DNA of 64,000 bases, taken from positions 1 to 64,000 of the forward strand of contig SOER01000013.1 of assembly GCA_021646405.1 (NCBI GenBank), in the 5' to 3' direction. Every line of letters begins with the position of its first letter. Position 1 is the stretch's first letter. The position numbers were made by a program, and so were the translations under genes. The DNA is from Candidatus Loosdrechtia aerotolerans. Lineage in GTDB: Bacteria; Planctomycetota; Brocadiia; Brocadiales; Brocadiaceae. This document shows positions 52,969 to 63,270 of this stretch, in pieces. Below the pieces are notes generated by a model. The model was not told where the DNA came from, ran no database searches, and saw only the letters and a list, made by a program, of their open reading frames with translations.

Positions 52969-55324
52969 GAGTTGTCACCTTTTCAAAATCTATTGGTAAA
53001 TTGATATCAAAGGTAGTACCTTTGCCTACCTTGCTTTTGACTTTTATTATACCATGATGCCTCTCAATAATTCCATATGTTATAGATAATCCAAGTCCCG
53101 TACCCTTTCCCACCTCTTTCGTTGTAAAGAAAGGGTCAAAGATTTTTGACAGGTTATCCGGAGGAATACCCATCCCTGTATCTTTAAAACCAATATGAAT
53201 CATCTTCTTATCCTTTTCACTTGTCGTTATGGAGACAGTATCGCCTTCCTCCGTAGCATCATCAGCATTAATTAATAAGTTCATAAAAACCTGTTGTAAT
53301 TGATCTGCAATGCCATTAATTCTTGGGAGAGAAGGAGATAGTTTTAGATTAATATTTTTGTTTTTTGTAATAAACTGTTCATCAATAAGGGATACGGTAT
53401 TTTTAATTAATTCGTTGACATTTATGAATCTAGGCTGTTCAGTTCCCTCAAAATGAGATAGATCAAGCAAAGAGTCAACTATTTTTTCAATACGTTTTGT
53501 TACCTTTTGCATAGTCTTGAATTCTTTTATCGTCTCTTTTGCAAAAGAACCACTTTTTTCAAGAAACCCCTGGATCATGCCGGAGAGAATTGCAAGAGGT
53601 GTGTTGACTTCGTGTGCAACGCCGGAGGCAAGTCTTCCGATAGAAATTAATCTGTCTGAGTGGATAAGTTGTTGTTGAAGCTTTTTCTGCTTTTCTTCCT
53701 CATGCTTTTTGTTTGTGATATCCTGGATTAACTCCAGTACCTGTATAACATTTCCATCTTTATCAAAGATAGGAGAGCTAATTACGTTATAAAATTTTTT
53801 CTTGTGGTGATTGTAAACTGTGCGTTCAATCTGGTGTATTTTTCCTGTCTCAAACACTTTAAGGGAAGGACAGTCTTCCGGAACAGACTGCAGATAACAA
53901 TAGGTATCAAAACAGGCACGATTCAATATGTTTTTGCCTAAAGGATGATGCGCTATCAGCCGTTTATTTGCCCAGCAAATCTTGTTATTTCTATCAATTA
54001 CCAGGAGGTCAGCACCTATTTCACTTACAATATTATCAAGCTTTTTCTTTTCCTCCATCAACTCCGTTTCAAGGTTCTTTTTTGCCGTTATATCACGAAA
54101 ATGCACAAGCAAATACAGGATACTTCCCTCTTCTCTCACTACGGTAATATCTAATTCCATTACCAGAATTTGTTGGTCCCTGCCGATAACTTCAATCTCA
54201 GTTGTCGGGACTTTATTACTTACCGCCTTTATAAGGAGTTCTGCAACAAATTTTTTTGACATCTCAGGTAAAAAATCGTAAATATACTTACCCAGGAGTT
54301 CTTTCATTCTGTAACCGATAATCTCCTCTTCACGCTGATTTACCGTTAGTATTTTTCCATTGAGATCGATCATTAACATTGAATCAGCAGCATTATTAAA
54401 TAGAGTCTTATATCGCTCTTCCGAGGCCTTTATGCGATGAAATAATTTTGTATTCTCCAGGGCAATGGCTAATTGTGGTGCAACCTGCCAGAGATAATAA
54501 TTACATTGTTCATGAAAACTGTTTGCTTTTTCACTGCCAAAAGCTATAGCACCGAGCACCTTTCCCTTGTAGGTAAGGGGAAATCCAAGCCTCGAGTGTA
54601 TTCCCTCCTTATGTAATACTTTATCGGTCCAAAAACGGCCATTTTCAGTATCATTCATAATAACAGGCTCACCTGTTCTAATGATCTCCTCTAAAAGGCT
54701 GCCAGATATTGGGAAAGATCCCCCCTTATCAATTTCACTGAAATTATAGGTTTTGGTTAGGGCAAATACCTGAAACCACTGCCCTTGATCGTTAGAAATA
54801 ACAATACAGGCCCGGTCAAACGGTATAACCTTTTTTAACTCACTACATACCGTAGAAAAACTCTCCCTGACATCAAGACTGGTAGCTATCGTTTTATTGA
54901 TGTTGCTAATAATTTCCTTATCTATGAGTGTTTTTTTAAGGCTGGCCTCCAATTGTTGTTTATAAAGGGCTTTCTCGATGGTCTTTTTCAGATAATCGGG
55001 ATCAAACGGTTTCAGGATATAATCAACGGTATCCGGGCAGAGTGTATTTATCACCGTCTTTACCTTATCCTGATCAACCATAACGAGTATGATTGTATCT
55101 GCCGAAACGCCTTTAATCCTGTTTACTAATGAAAGTTCACTCACATCCTGTAATATCAAATCAAACAGGATTAAATCGATCCTGTGATTTTCAAGGATAT
55201 GCACAGCATCATCACCGTTAGATACCACATAAACATGGTACCCATTTTCCTCTAAGAGGCTTTTCAGTGATACACACATCATTTTATCATCATCGATGAT
55301 AAGAATATTGTGCTTCTTATTCAT
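52961..55324 (-). CDS. Soluble REC-GAF-PAS-PAS histidine kinase
   Basis: 787 residues, no membrane helix. Order: receiver domain (1-120, [13 protein letters not shown] with Asp, [11 protein letters not shown]), GAF (about 150-300, [30 protein letters not shown]), PAS (about 305-425, [17 protein letters not shown]), PAS (about 435-550, [17 protein letters not shown]), HisKA with phospho-His in [15 protein letters not shown], and the ATPase domain ([34 protein letters not shown]). A receiver at the N-terminus implies that the kinase is itself a phosphorelay target. It signals to the REC-XRE regulator encoded just downstream. Cytoplasmic signal, possibly redox or a small ligand. Confidence 0.93.
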   Translation of the reverse strand: MNKKHNILIIDDDKMMCVSLKSLLEENGYHVYVVSNGDDAVHILENHRIDLILFDLILQDVSELSLVNRIKGVSADTIILVMVDQDKVKTVINTLCPDTVDYILKPFDPDYLKKTIEKALYKQQLEASLKKTLIDKEIISNINKTIATSLDVRESFSTVCSELKKVIPFDRACIVISNDQGQWFQVFALTKTYNFSEIDKGGSFPISGSLLEEIIRTGEPVIMNDTENGRFWTDKVLHKEGIHSRLGFPLTYKGKVLGAIAFGSEKANSFHEQCNYYLWQVAPQLAIALENTKLFHRIKASEERYKTLFNNAADSMLMIDLNGKILTVNQREEEIIGYRMKELLGKYIYDFLPEMSKKFVAELLIKAVSNKVPTTEIEVIGRDQQILVMELDITVVREEGSILYLLVHFRDITAKKNLETELMEEKKKLDNIVSEIGADLLVIDRNNKICWANKRLIAHHPLGKNILNRACFDTYCYLQSVPEDCPSLKVFETGKIHQIERTVYNHHKKKFYNVISSPIFDKDGNVIQVLELIQDITNKKHEEEKQKKLQQQLIHSDRLISIGRLASGVAHEVNTPLAILSGMIQGFLEKSGSFAKETIKEFKTMQKVTKRIEKIVDSLLDLSHFEGTEQPRFINVNELIKNTVSLIDEQFITKNKNINLKLSPSLPRINGIADQLQQVFMNLLINADDATEEGDTVSITTSEKDKKMIHIGFKDTGMGIPPDNLSKIFDPFFTTKEVGKGTGLGLSITYGIIERHHGIIKVKSKVGKGTTFDINLPIDFEKVTTHG

Positions 55325-55483
55325 GTAAAATCCGGCCTACTCTATTTAAGTATTTGACTCAAAAAGAATTATTCGTTTTGGTTATATTAATATCAGAGAA
55401 AATTTATGTCAAGAACAAAGCATGATTGATTGGGCAAGAACTGACGAAACAATTTTCCGTAAACTTTTCTTAGAATAACCTTT

Positions 55484-56248
55484 TCAGACCAAAAGCTTTA
55501 CTACCATTCCAATAACACAAAGGGTAAGTACTATCCTGATAAACCGTTCGCCCTTACTAACAGCAAGGTGGCTGCCAATCCAACCCCCAAGGCCGTTACC
55601 TGCAGCCAGAATGAACCCTACAATCCAGTATATCTTATTATGAAACATAAATACAAATAGCGAAAATAGTGCATTAATACCGGCAATAAACACCTTATGA
55701 CTATTCGTTTTTACAAGATCGAGCCTACCGATTATGTTCAGGACCATAATAATCAGAAAACCAACACCCGCCTGAACAAAACCACCATAAACCCCCGTAA
55801 AGAATAAGAAGACCATAATTGCTATACGCCAGGCCCAATTGAGATGAAATACATCTTCAACAGAGCGAACATTATCATACTTCCTCCGGACAGGATTCCA
55901 TAAAATAAGTCCGAGAACACCTATCATGATAACAGCGAGTATCTTTTCAAACAAAACATCGGGTATGCCGATAGCAAGCCGGGCACCGATGACGGATCCT
56001 AATACTGCAGGCCCGGATAAAATTAAGCTTAGCTTAAAATCGGAAACGCCCTTACTTTTAAAACCAGCAACTGCAAATATACTCTGAACTACAATACCCA
56101 GACGATTCGTCCCGTTCGCAACAGTTGCCGGCAGGCCGAGAAAAATGAGCATTGGCAGGGTAAGGAGTGAACCACCTCCTGCAAGGACGTTAACAAACCC
56201 CGCGATTGCTCCGGCTGCAAAAATAATAAGATATTGCCACAGTTCCAT
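55484..56248 (-). CDS. TauE/SafE family membrane permease
   Basis: 254 residues, about eight membrane helices. AGAIAGFVNVLAGGGSLLTLPML is the family's first-helix motif, and FFTGVYGGFVQAGVGFLII is the matching motif of the second half. The family moves sulfite, sulfoacetate or other organic anions across the inner membrane. The substrate is not readable here; no sulfur-oxidation gene is near. It follows the flavoprotein gene by 54 bases on the same strand. Confidence 0.88.
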   Translation of the reverse strand: MELWQYLIIFAAGAIAGFVNVLAGGGSLLTLPMLIFLGLPATVANGTNRLGIVVQSIFAVAGFKSKGVSDFKLSLILSGPAVLGSVIGARLAIGIPDVLFEKILAVIMIGVLGLILWNPVRRKYDNVRSVEDVFHLNWAWRIAIMVFLFFTGVYGGFVQAGVGFLIIMVLNIIGRLDLVKTNSHKVFIAGINALFSLFVFMFHNKIYWIVGFILAAGNGLGGWIGSHLAVSKGERFIRIVLTLCVIGMVVKLLV

Positions 56249-56302
56249 ACAGGTTTCAATCTAAAAACAGAGAAAAACAAGCATCCGGGTAAGGTAAAAA
56301 TT

Positions 56303-57352
56303 TTATTGCGGCATAAGATCTCTACCTGCAATTTTTGAACCTAACCTCCACGATACCTTTGTCTGTCTCCTCTCCACCGCTGTTAATTTTGAATAAAAAT
56401 CAAGTGCGCTCCCCCCTGCTGTGATACTCTTATGTATTGCCTCAGCAGCAAGCAAGCCTGTTGATAGGGCACAGGAGATCCCTTCACCAAAGGCATGCAG
56501 AAAACCTGCTGCCTCTCCGACCAGAAGTACGTTTCCCTTTCCCAGGTAAAAATTACCTGTCGAACACATATCGTTACCCAAACAACTAACCTTCCTCACT
56601 AATCTCCCGGATTTTAAGCCAAATCTTTCTTTTAACATTTCTGAATACCTTTGAAGGCAAGGGTATATCTTACTGCCTTTTCTCACTGCTGTACCAAAGA
56701 CCTGCAAACCATCTTTCGTGCTATACCATGCATAGACTTCACCATAGTGTGGCTCCAGAAAACCGTGATAGAAATAAGGATCCAGATCAGAATTACCTTC
56801 ATAATAGTTTTGGTATGCAATGAACCATTTTAAACCCTTTTCAAATGATGGTTCAAGCAGTGCTCTGATTGTCGATTTACAACCTTCAGCACTTATGAGA
56901 TATTTAGAGGTAATATGTATCGTTTTACCATGAGCACCGTCGGTACACTCCACTCTCAGGTAATCGCCATAATCATAAAATCCTTTTAAAGAGCAGCAAT
57001 CTTTTACCTCTGCCCCGGAATTTTCAATAAGCCAGTAATCATATGCTGATCGCCACACGTTTGGCGCTCCATTCCTTTCCTTTTGAAAAGACCAATCGGT
57101 AAAGTTTTCATTATCTGCCCAGAATCTTACCCCCTTTAAGAGCTTCGGTGTAACATAGACTGATTCAGGGATTTCCCCAAAATATTTTTCAGTAATATCC
57201 TGTGCTTCTTTAAAAATAATACCAGAACATATTTTATACCGGGGAAGCTTCTTCCTCTCTACTATCAGGACCTTTAGACCCTCATTTATTAAACCTCTCG
57301 CCGAAGCCGCACCTGCAGGTCCTGCACCTACAATTACAACATCATAGTCCAT
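56303..57352 (-). CDS. Geranylgeranyl reductase-family flavoprotein
   Basis: 349 residues. The FAD Rossmann motif VVIVGAGPAGAASARGLI is followed by VERKKLPRYKICSGIIF (the CxG motif of the geranylgeranyl reductase group) and LLVGEAAGFLHAFGEGISCA (second FAD motif). The group reduces double bonds of isoprenoid chains or acts as a general FAD monooxygenase/reductase. Possible substrates are menaquinone or other polyprenyl chains, but this is open. No signal peptide. A 51-codon ORF lies 119 bases upstream (57472-57627). Confidence 0.82.
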   Translation of the reverse strand: MDYDVVIVGAGPAGAASARGLINEGLKVLIVERKKLPRYKICSGIIFKEAQDITEKYFGEIPESVYVTPKLLKGVRFWADNENFTDWSFQKERNGAPNVWRSAYDYWLIENSGAEVKDCCSLKGFYDYGDYLRVECTDGAHGKTIHITSKYLISAEGCKSTIRALLEPSFEKGLKWFIAYQNYYEGNSDLDPYFYHGFLEPHYGEVYAWYSTKDGLQVFGTAVRKGSKIYPCLQRYSEMLKERFGLKSGRLVRKVSCLGNDMCSTGNFYLGKGNVLLVGEAAGFLHAFGEGISCALSTGLLAAEAIHKSITAGGSALDFYSKLTAVERRQTKVSWRLGSKIAGRDLMPQ

Positions 57353-57471
57353 TCAATATTAACTCCTGCATCATTTTTGAATTCATGATACTCCTTGCGA
57401 AAGACCTTAACATCTGATACATTGGTATAGGTATTTAGATGATACAATAGCCCGCAGGGATACAAATTTTA

Positions 57472-57627
57472 TCACTCTGGTTCTTTGTGTTCTATTATTC
57501 TCTCAATTCCTGAGATAAAGTCAATGTACTTTTTCCCGGCAGACACATGCATTATGATATAACCGTAGTCCTGAACAGAACTTAATTTGACAAAGTTTAA
57601 ACGTTCATACAGGGAGGGTATTATCAT
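57472..57627 (-). CDS. Possible small protein (51 aa)
   Basis: An open frame of 51 codons in the 332-base gap between divergent genes. It starts MIIPSLYERLNFVKLSSVQD and ends EHKEPE. The composition is that of a real small protein: hydrophobic and charged residues are evenly mixed, with an amphipathic helical end (FISGIERIIEHKEPE). No ribosome site precedes the ATG, which weakens the call. It reads toward the flavoprotein gene. The rest of the gap (57353-57471 and 57628-57684) shows nothing clear. Confidence 0.4.
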   Translation of the reverse strand: MIIPSLYERLNFVKLSSVQDYGYIIMHVSAGKKYIDFISGIERIIEHKEPE

Positions 57628-57684
57628 AGGAGTTCATATATTCTCTATCCCGCCATTATTCCTGCGAAAAAGAGGTAATTTACT

Positions 57685-59214
57685 ATGACTTCCTGTCCTA
57701 TAAATAGCACACATTTGCTTCTTGCACCCATCATCCTTTTTTATGCCCCCGCCGCATTATGGTTGTTTCTTTACGGCATCAATAATTATTATATGATTTA
57801 TCTTTTTCTGAGAACGGTAAAAAGGGAATCATTGAGAAATTCTGAATTTCTGGCAAAATTCTGGTTAACGAACAGCGATACTCTACCCAAAGTAACTACA
57901 CAGTTACCCATTTATAATGAAAAAAATGTTGCAGAACGCTTAATCAATGCCGTCATAAACATTCAATACCCAAAAGAACTCCATGAGATACAGGTATTAG
58001 ACGACTCTCATGATGAAACAAGAGATATAGTTGTCGCTTTAGTAAAAAAATATAAAGATTTAGGGTATAACGTAAAACACATCACCCGGGAAAAGAGAAC
58101 AGGATTTAAGGCAGGGGCTTTAAATACTGGTCTTGAAATAGCGGAAGGTGAGTTCCTGGCAATCTTTGACGCAGATTTTCTCCCGGACGAAGATTTTCTC
58201 TACAAGACCATTCCCTTTTTTTATGAGACCAAAAAAGTTGCCCTGGTCCAGACACGATGGGGATATATAAACAGGAACTATTCCCTTTTAACGATTGTTC
58301 AGAGCATTGGTATCGACGGGCATTTTATTATTGAACAAGGTGCAAGGACATGGAACGGGTTCTATATGAACTTTAATGGTACAGCAGGTGTCTGGAGGAA
58401 GGAAGCCATTCTTGATGCCGGCGGGTGGCATTATGATACCTTGACAGAAGATTTGGATCTATCGTACAGGGCACAATTAAAAGGGTGGAAAACAAAGTTT
58501 ATTTCCGATGTTGTCACCCCTTCAGAAATACCTATTACAGTAAACGCCTATAAATCTCAACAACACCGGTGGGCAAAAGGTTCAATACAAACAGCCAGGA
58601 AAATCCTTCCTCATGTTTTTCAATCTCATGATACACTTATAAAAAAAATACAGGCATTTATCCATCTCAGTCAATATATGGTCCATCCTATGATGATTAT
58701 TATTGCCCTGCTGTCGTATCCGTTAGTGTTTCTTTTAAAATCGATAAATCGTTTATCAGTCTCTTTTATGGTGGAAATTTTGTGGGGTTTTATATTTTTA
58801 AGTACCTTTGCCCCGTTGATTCTCTATATGATCTCCCAAAAGACACATCATAAAGATTGGCTAAAAAGATGTATTTTCATACCTACTGTTATAATTATAG
58901 GATGTGGCATTGCAATCAATAACACAAAGGCGGTAGCTGAAGCACTCTTAAATGTAAAAAGTGACTTTATCAGGACACCGAAATACGGTGTCATCAAAAG
59001 AGATCAAAATACGGTAATAAAAGATTATGCACTGACAAAGAATCTCAACCCTGTTAGCGAGATACTTTTTGGGATATACTGCTGTGCAGGATTTATCCAA
59101 TATGTAGTAAACAAGGAGTATATCTTTGGCTATTTCCTATTGGTCTGTACTCTGGGATTTTTCTATATAGGTACCTTTTCTTTTCTGGAAAATGTAAAAA
59201 GGAAAAAAATCTAG
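57685..59214 (+). CDS. Processive family 2 glycosyltransferase (CslA/BcsA-like)
   Basis: 509 residues. An N-terminal helix, then a GT-A domain with VTTQLPIYNEKNVAERLI, QVLDDSHDET (first Asp set), AIFDADFLPDEDFL (DxD), TEDLDLSYRAQLKG (catalytic TED) and QQHRWAKGSIQT (QxxRW). Three to four C-terminal helices form the polymer channel. This is the layout of enzymes that build beta-linked polysaccharides such as mannan, cellulose or related glucans while exporting them. No BcsB or PilZ partner is near. It starts divergently from the flavoprotein gene. Confidence 0.9.
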   Translation: MTSCPINSTHLLLAPIILFYAPAALWLFLYGINNYYMIYLFLRTVKRESLRNSEFLAKFWLTNSDTLPKVTTQLPIYNEKNVAERLINAVINIQYPKELHEIQVLDDSHDETRDIVVALVKKYKDLGYNVKHITREKRTGFKAGALNTGLEIAEGEFLAIFDADFLPDEDFLYKTIPFFYETKKVALVQTRWGYINRNYSLLTIVQSIGIDGHFIIEQGARTWNGFYMNFNGTAGVWRKEAILDAGGWHYDTLTEDLDLSYRAQLKGWKTKFISDVVTPSEIPITVNAYKSQQHRWAKGSIQTARKILPHVFQSHDTLIKKIQAFIHLSQYMVHPMMIIIALLSYPLVFLLKSINRLSVSFMVEILWGFIFLSTFAPLILYMISQKTHHKDWLKRCIFIPTVIIIGCGIAINNTKAVAEALLNVKSDFIRTPKYGVIKRDQNTVIKDYALTKNLNPVSEILFGIYCCAGFIQYVVNKEYIFGYFLLVCTLGFFYIGTFSFLENVKRKKI

Positions 59215-59251
59215 CACCCTCTTGTTTCTCCCCTTCTCGTCAAATTAAACA

Positions 59252-60088
59252 ATGCCTATACGAACATTTACCTTTACAGACAGGAACAGTAAGAATACAC
59301 TTCTGGATTTTATTGCCCGTAAACTCTCCCTTTCTAAAAAGAAAGCAAAACAGCTCCTTGATAAACGACAAGTCTTTGTAAATACAAAACGGGTCTGGAT
59401 CGCTTCCTATCAACTACAGAGAGGTGATATCGTCGAGATTCTCACAGAAGAAGTACCATCTTTACAATTGCCACATAATTTTATTTTATTTCAAAACAAA
59501 CACTATGTAATCGTATCAAAACCACCCGATATTTTAACAAATGGTCCTGAAAGCCTTGAAGTTATTCTGAGAGAGCGTTTTCATAATAAAACTATACAGG
59601 CGGTTCATCGACTGGACAAGAACACTTCCGGAGCCGTCATCTTTGCCATGCATAAGGAAGCCTTTGAGCGTATGAAAACCTTATTTAAAAAGAATCTTGT
59701 GAAAAAAATATACAGGGTCATCGTAAAAGGACATGTAAGGAAACAGGTCTTTACAATAGGCACCCCTATTCACGGGCAAAGGGCTGTAACACACGTAACA
59801 CTCTTAAAGAGGGGAACAACCGCCTCCTACTTAGAGGCTGATATTGAAACAGGCAGAACACACCAGATCAGGATTCATCTTGCATCCATCGGACATCCTG
59901 TTATCGGGGAGACAGAATATGATCGCAGGCCGGTTGAAAACCCTCTGGCAAGACAGATCGGAAGGCACATGCTTCATGCCTATCAAATCACTTTTCCGCA
60001 TCCATACACCCATACAACAGTATCAGCAACGGCTGATATACCTGATGATTTCAGCCAGGGTCTGAGGATGCTTGGTCTTACAGAATAA
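59252..60088 (+). CDS. RluA-family pseudouridine synthase
   Basis: 278 residues. An S4 RNA-binding domain (FIARKLSLSKKKAKQLLDKR, VEILTEEVP) is followed by the catalytic domain with AVHRLDKNTSGAVIFA (Asp of HRLDxxTSG), IYRVIVKGHV and LEADIETGRTHQIRIHLAS. It isomerises uridine to pseudouridine in rRNA or tRNA; the site cannot be assigned. It follows the glycosyltransferase by 37 bases and may be co-transcribed. Convergent with hflC. Confidence 0.92.
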   Translation: MPIRTFTFTDRNSKNTLLDFIARKLSLSKKKAKQLLDKRQVFVNTKRVWIASYQLQRGDIVEILTEEVPSLQLPHNFILFQNKHYVIVSKPPDILTNGPESLEVILRERFHNKTIQAVHRLDKNTSGAVIFAMHKEAFERMKTLFKKNLVKKIYRVIVKGHVRKQVFTIGTPIHGQRAVTHVTLLKRGTTASYLEADIETGRTHQIRIHLASIGHPVIGETEYDRRPVENPLARQIGRHMLHAYQITFPHPYTHTTVSATADIPDDFSQGLRMLGLTE

Positions 60089-60141
60089 AATATACTCCTT
60101 TTCTACCCGGACCCGTTCATGTTAAGATCACGATACGACTG

Positions 60142-61116
60142 TTATCTCCCGTCATTCGCAGTAATAAGCATCTCCTTATCCTGAAAGCTTTTTAAATATT
60201 TAAGGTAATCTCCATCTGTAGTAAGTACAAGATGTGTTTGTTTATTAAAAATTGATTCATAGGTTGCCAGCGTTTTTGTAAAGGAATAGAATTCCGGGGC
60301 TTTCTTATAGGCGTCAGCATAGATTTTCATAGCTTCGGCATCAGCCTGGCCTTTAATTTCTTGTGCACTACGGTATCCTTCCGATTCAATACGCTCCAGC
60401 TCTTTTTTCATAGAACCGAGTATTTCAGCCTCTTCTCTCCGCCCCTCTGATTCATACTTGTTTGCGATACGAATACGTTCAGAACGCATTCGATCATATA
60501 TCTTGGGAATAACAGCCTCAACATAATTAATATATCTAATACGGACATCTACTAAATCAATTCCGTAGCGCCCCTCTAATGCACGTCTGGCCATCTCCCG
60601 AATCTCTTCAACGATCTTATCACGGCCCATGGTGATCGTTACCCGCTTAATAATATCAGCCTCCTCCAGTTCCTTTGTCGTATACTCCAGCTTGCGATTG
60701 GTATTTCTCAAAACTTCCCTGAGTGTATAGGAACTAACTACGTTCTTGACGGCAGATTCAATTACCTCATCAAGGACTCCCTTGCCTCGCGACTCCATCC
60801 CTAATGACGTATAAAATTTGAGAGGATCATCGATCCTCCATCGTGCCCATGTGCCTACACCAATATTTTCTTTATCCCGTGTCAGGATATCACTCGGTTC
60901 ACCGCTCCAGTCAAGTAATCTTTTATCAAAGTACCTGATTTCCTGGATAAAGGGAGCTTTTGCATAAAGTCCTGGTTCTGTAACGATCCGGACTGGTTTA
61001 CCAAATTGTGTAATAACTGCCTGTAATCGCATATCGACAACATACAGTGATGACAGTAAACATATGAGTACAACAGCCGATGAAATAAGTATAATAACAA
61101 TAACTGGCTTTTTCAT
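60142..61116 (-). CDS. hflC: HflC-type SPFH/band-7 membrane protease modulator
   Basis: 324 residues. One N-terminal helix (IVIILISSAVVLICLLSSLY), then the SPFH domain (VDMRLQAVITQFGKPVRIVTEPGLYAK, RDKENIGVGTWARWRI, RYGIDLVDVRIRYINY) and a long helical segment (IRIANKYESEGRREEAEILG). It forms with HflK a ring or cage around FtsH that limits membrane-protein proteolysis. Its start overlaps the hflK stop by 4 bases (ATGA), so translation is coupled. Confidence 0.93.
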   Translation of the reverse strand: MKKPVIVIILISSAVVLICLLSSLYVVDMRLQAVITQFGKPVRIVTEPGLYAKAPFIQEIRYFDKRLLDWSGEPSDILTRDKENIGVGTWARWRIDDPLKFYTSLGMESRGKGVLDEVIESAVKNVVSSYTLREVLRNTNRKLEYTTKELEEADIIKRVTITMGRDKIVEEIREMARRALEGRYGIDLVDVRIRYINYVEAVIPKIYDRMRSERIRIANKYESEGRREEAEILGSMKKELERIESEGYRSAQEIKGQADAEAMKIYADAYKKAPEFYSFTKTLATYESIFNKQTHLVLTTDGDYLKYLKSFQDKEMLITANDGR

Positions 61117-62108
61117 CTCTTAGCCCCCTCTTCGCTAAGTCCCAATATTGGTAAAAAACCTTTGAGATCTTTATCAATGATATACAGCTTTTCACACTTC
61201 GGCATGACCTTTAACATGGTTTCCAAAAAGAGCCTGCGGCGCGTAACATCTTCTGCATTTTTATATTCTTCATATACCGCCAGGAATGCCTTAACATCAC
61301 CCGTGGCTTCGTTCACCCTCCGGATCCGGTATCCCTCAGCCTCCCGAATAACCTGCTCTTTTTTTCCCTCTGCAGCAGGGAGTATCTTATTTTTCTGCCC
61401 TTCGGCGTCGTTGACAATTTTATCCCTGATCTGTATTGCCTGATTTACAGCATTAAAAGCATCTTTTACCGGTGCCGGCGGATCAACACCCTTCAGTAGT
61501 ACCGTTTGAATATCAATACCACATTTATAACCATCCAGAATCCTCTGTATATTCTCTTTAGACTTCTGTTCAATCTCTATTCTCCCGATGGTTAACACTT
61601 CATCAATAGACCGATCACCGATCAGAGTACGCATAACGGCTTGTGAAACACCCCGTATCGTCTCCCGAACATTTTTTACATTTAAAAAATAATTTTCTAA
61701 TGCTTTTATCTTATACCGAATAACCCAATGTACCTCGGCACAATTCAGGTCACCGGTAAGCATCAATTTTTCTTCTCTTACATCATCGTAGCCAACTGCC
61801 CGGGTAAAACCATAATCCTGCGTTCTGAATCCAAATTCTTCGTTATAAATCCGCTTGACTTCCGCTTTAAGTATTCTGTCAACTCCGTAAGGAATTTTCG
61901 TATGTAATCCGGGACCAACCGTTTCTATGTATCGGCCAAACCTTAAAATAATGGCCTCTTCATTTGTTTTAACGGTGAAAAAAGCCGTATATCCGGTAAC
62001 AATGACAAAAATAATAATAAAAAAAGGAATCATAAACCTTTTTATTGATTGCCATTGAATATTTAAATTTATATCCTGCGGTTCTCTGTACGGTCCATAA
62101 TTAGGCAT
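61113..62108 (-). CDS. hflK: HflK-type SPFH/band-7 membrane protease modulator
   Basis: 331 residues. A short cytoplasmic N-terminus, one helix (about 28-50, MIPFFIIIFVIVTGYTAFF), and the SPFH domain (VKTNEEAIILRFGRYIETVG, LLKGVDPPAPVKDAFNAVNQ). The helix continues as EGQKNKILPAAEGKKEQVIR. Partner of HflC in the FtsH-associated complex. It lacks the Gly-rich N-terminal repeat of E. coli HflK. First gene of the pair. Confidence 0.93.
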   Translation of the reverse strand: MPNYGPYREPQDINLNIQWQSIKRFMIPFFIIIFVIVTGYTAFFTVKTNEEAIILRFGRYIETVGPGLHTKIPYGVDRILKAEVKRIYNEEFGFRTQDYGFTRAVGYDDVREEKLMLTGDLNCAEVHWVIRYKIKALENYFLNVKNVRETIRGVSQAVMRTLIGDRSIDEVLTIGRIEIEQKSKENIQRILDGYKCGIDIQTVLLKGVDPPAPVKDAFNAVNQAIQIRDKIVNDAEGQKNKILPAAEGKKEQVIREAEGYRIRRVNEATGDVKAFLAVYEEYKNAEDVTRRRLFLETMLKVMPKCEKLYIIDKDLKGFLPILGLSEEGAKR

Positions 62109-62184
62109 GTTTTATCCCCTTCATCTCTATAACAGAACTTTTCAAACGTTATTTTTATACGATAACATTATTCATACATCATCT

Positions 62185-63201
62185 TTATAAAACCTTTGTA
62201 ATTTCATCAACCCTGAATGTCTGCATTTTCACAGATTTACCGTTTCTCAGGAGTTTTAATCCTTCACTCTTTTCTGTCAACTTTCCGATGGGTGTACATA
62301 CTATACCATTCTTTGTAAGGATAGCAATAACTTCTTTCGTAATTCCCGGGTCAACAGCAATAAGTAATGCCCCCGACGCAATGAGACCAAATGGCTGGAT
62401 ATTGTAAAATTTGCATATCTCTTCTGTTTCCGGATAACATGGGATCCTTTCTTCATCAATAATAACCCCCGTACCTGAGACCTTTGCCAATTCCAGAACG
62501 CCAGTTGCCAATCCACCTTCTGTTGGATCATGCATGGCATGGATTCGGGCTACACTGTTTGCCAGCAATGCATCCTTTACGACGCTTAAACCCGGATTAT
62601 CTAAAAACGCCTGCGCCCGTTTAACAAATTTGCTGCCGAATTTGTTCCGAAGCACTGCCTCTTTTTCCCGGGCAATAATGGCTGTTCCTTCTATCGCAAT
62701 ACCCTTGGTAAGTAAAAGATCATCGCCGGGACGCGCCCGGGTATTCACTACCAGTTTATGTTTTTCCACCTCACCCAGCATGTGTCCAACTATAATCGGA
62801 CGATCGATTTTATAGGAAATTTCTGTATGTCCGCCACAGAGAGTGATCTGGAGTGCCCTGGTTGCTTCAATAATATCACGAAAGATTTGTGATACCAGCC
62901 TCTTGTCAGTTTTCCCTTCAGGTAACAGGATTGTTACAAGGAACCATTTTGGAGTAGCCCCCATGGTAGCAATATCGTTGGCGTTAATGTTAACAGTATA
63001 CCATCCGATACGTTTCGCCGTAAAGGTAACAGGATCTGTTTTGACCACAAGGTATTTTTCTCCAAAATCGATCACAGCCGCATCTTCACCAATGCGCGGC
63101 CCGACGATTACCCTTGGATCACGAACAGGATTTAAGGCAAGTAGCTTTTCAAGCAAACGGTAATCAAGTTTTCCTACAGGAAAATGAGTCATAAGTGGCA
63201 A
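62185..63201 (-). CDS. AIR synthase-related (PurM/HypE-like) protein
   Basis: 338 residues. It has the PurM-fold N-terminal half with VGPRIGEDAAVIDFG (metal/ATP site), NINANDIATMGATPKWFLVT and TLCGGHTEIS, and a C-terminal half with HAMHDPTEGGLATGVLELA. The family includes AIR synthase, FGAM synthase, selenophosphate synthetase, ThiL and HypE. The DPTEGG motif is closest to HypE-like archaeal and bacterial proteins, but the HypE C-terminal Cys (PRIC) is absent here, so true HypE function is doubtful. Probably an ATP-dependent enzyme of unknown substrate. Confidence 0.82.
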   Translation of the reverse strand: MPLMTHFPVGKLDYRLLEKLLALNPVRDPRVIVGPRIGEDAAVIDFGEKYLVVKTDPVTFTAKRIGWYTVNINANDIATMGATPKWFLVTILLPEGKTDKRLVSQIFRDIIEATRALQITLCGGHTEISYKIDRPIIVGHMLGEVEKHKLVVNTRARPGDDLLLTKGIAIEGTAIIAREKEAVLRNKFGSKFVKRAQAFLDNPGLSVVKDALLANSVARIHAMHDPTEGGLATGVLELAKVSGTGVIIDEERIPCYPETEEICKFYNIQPFGLIASGALLIAVDPGITKEVIAILTKNGIVCTPIGKLTEKSEGLKLLRNGKSVKMQTFRVDEITKVL

Positions 63202-63270
63202 ACAGACCCCTCCTTCTTTCGCAGGAATACTGCAAAATCATACTGTTAAAAACAAAGTGAATGCGCGCAT

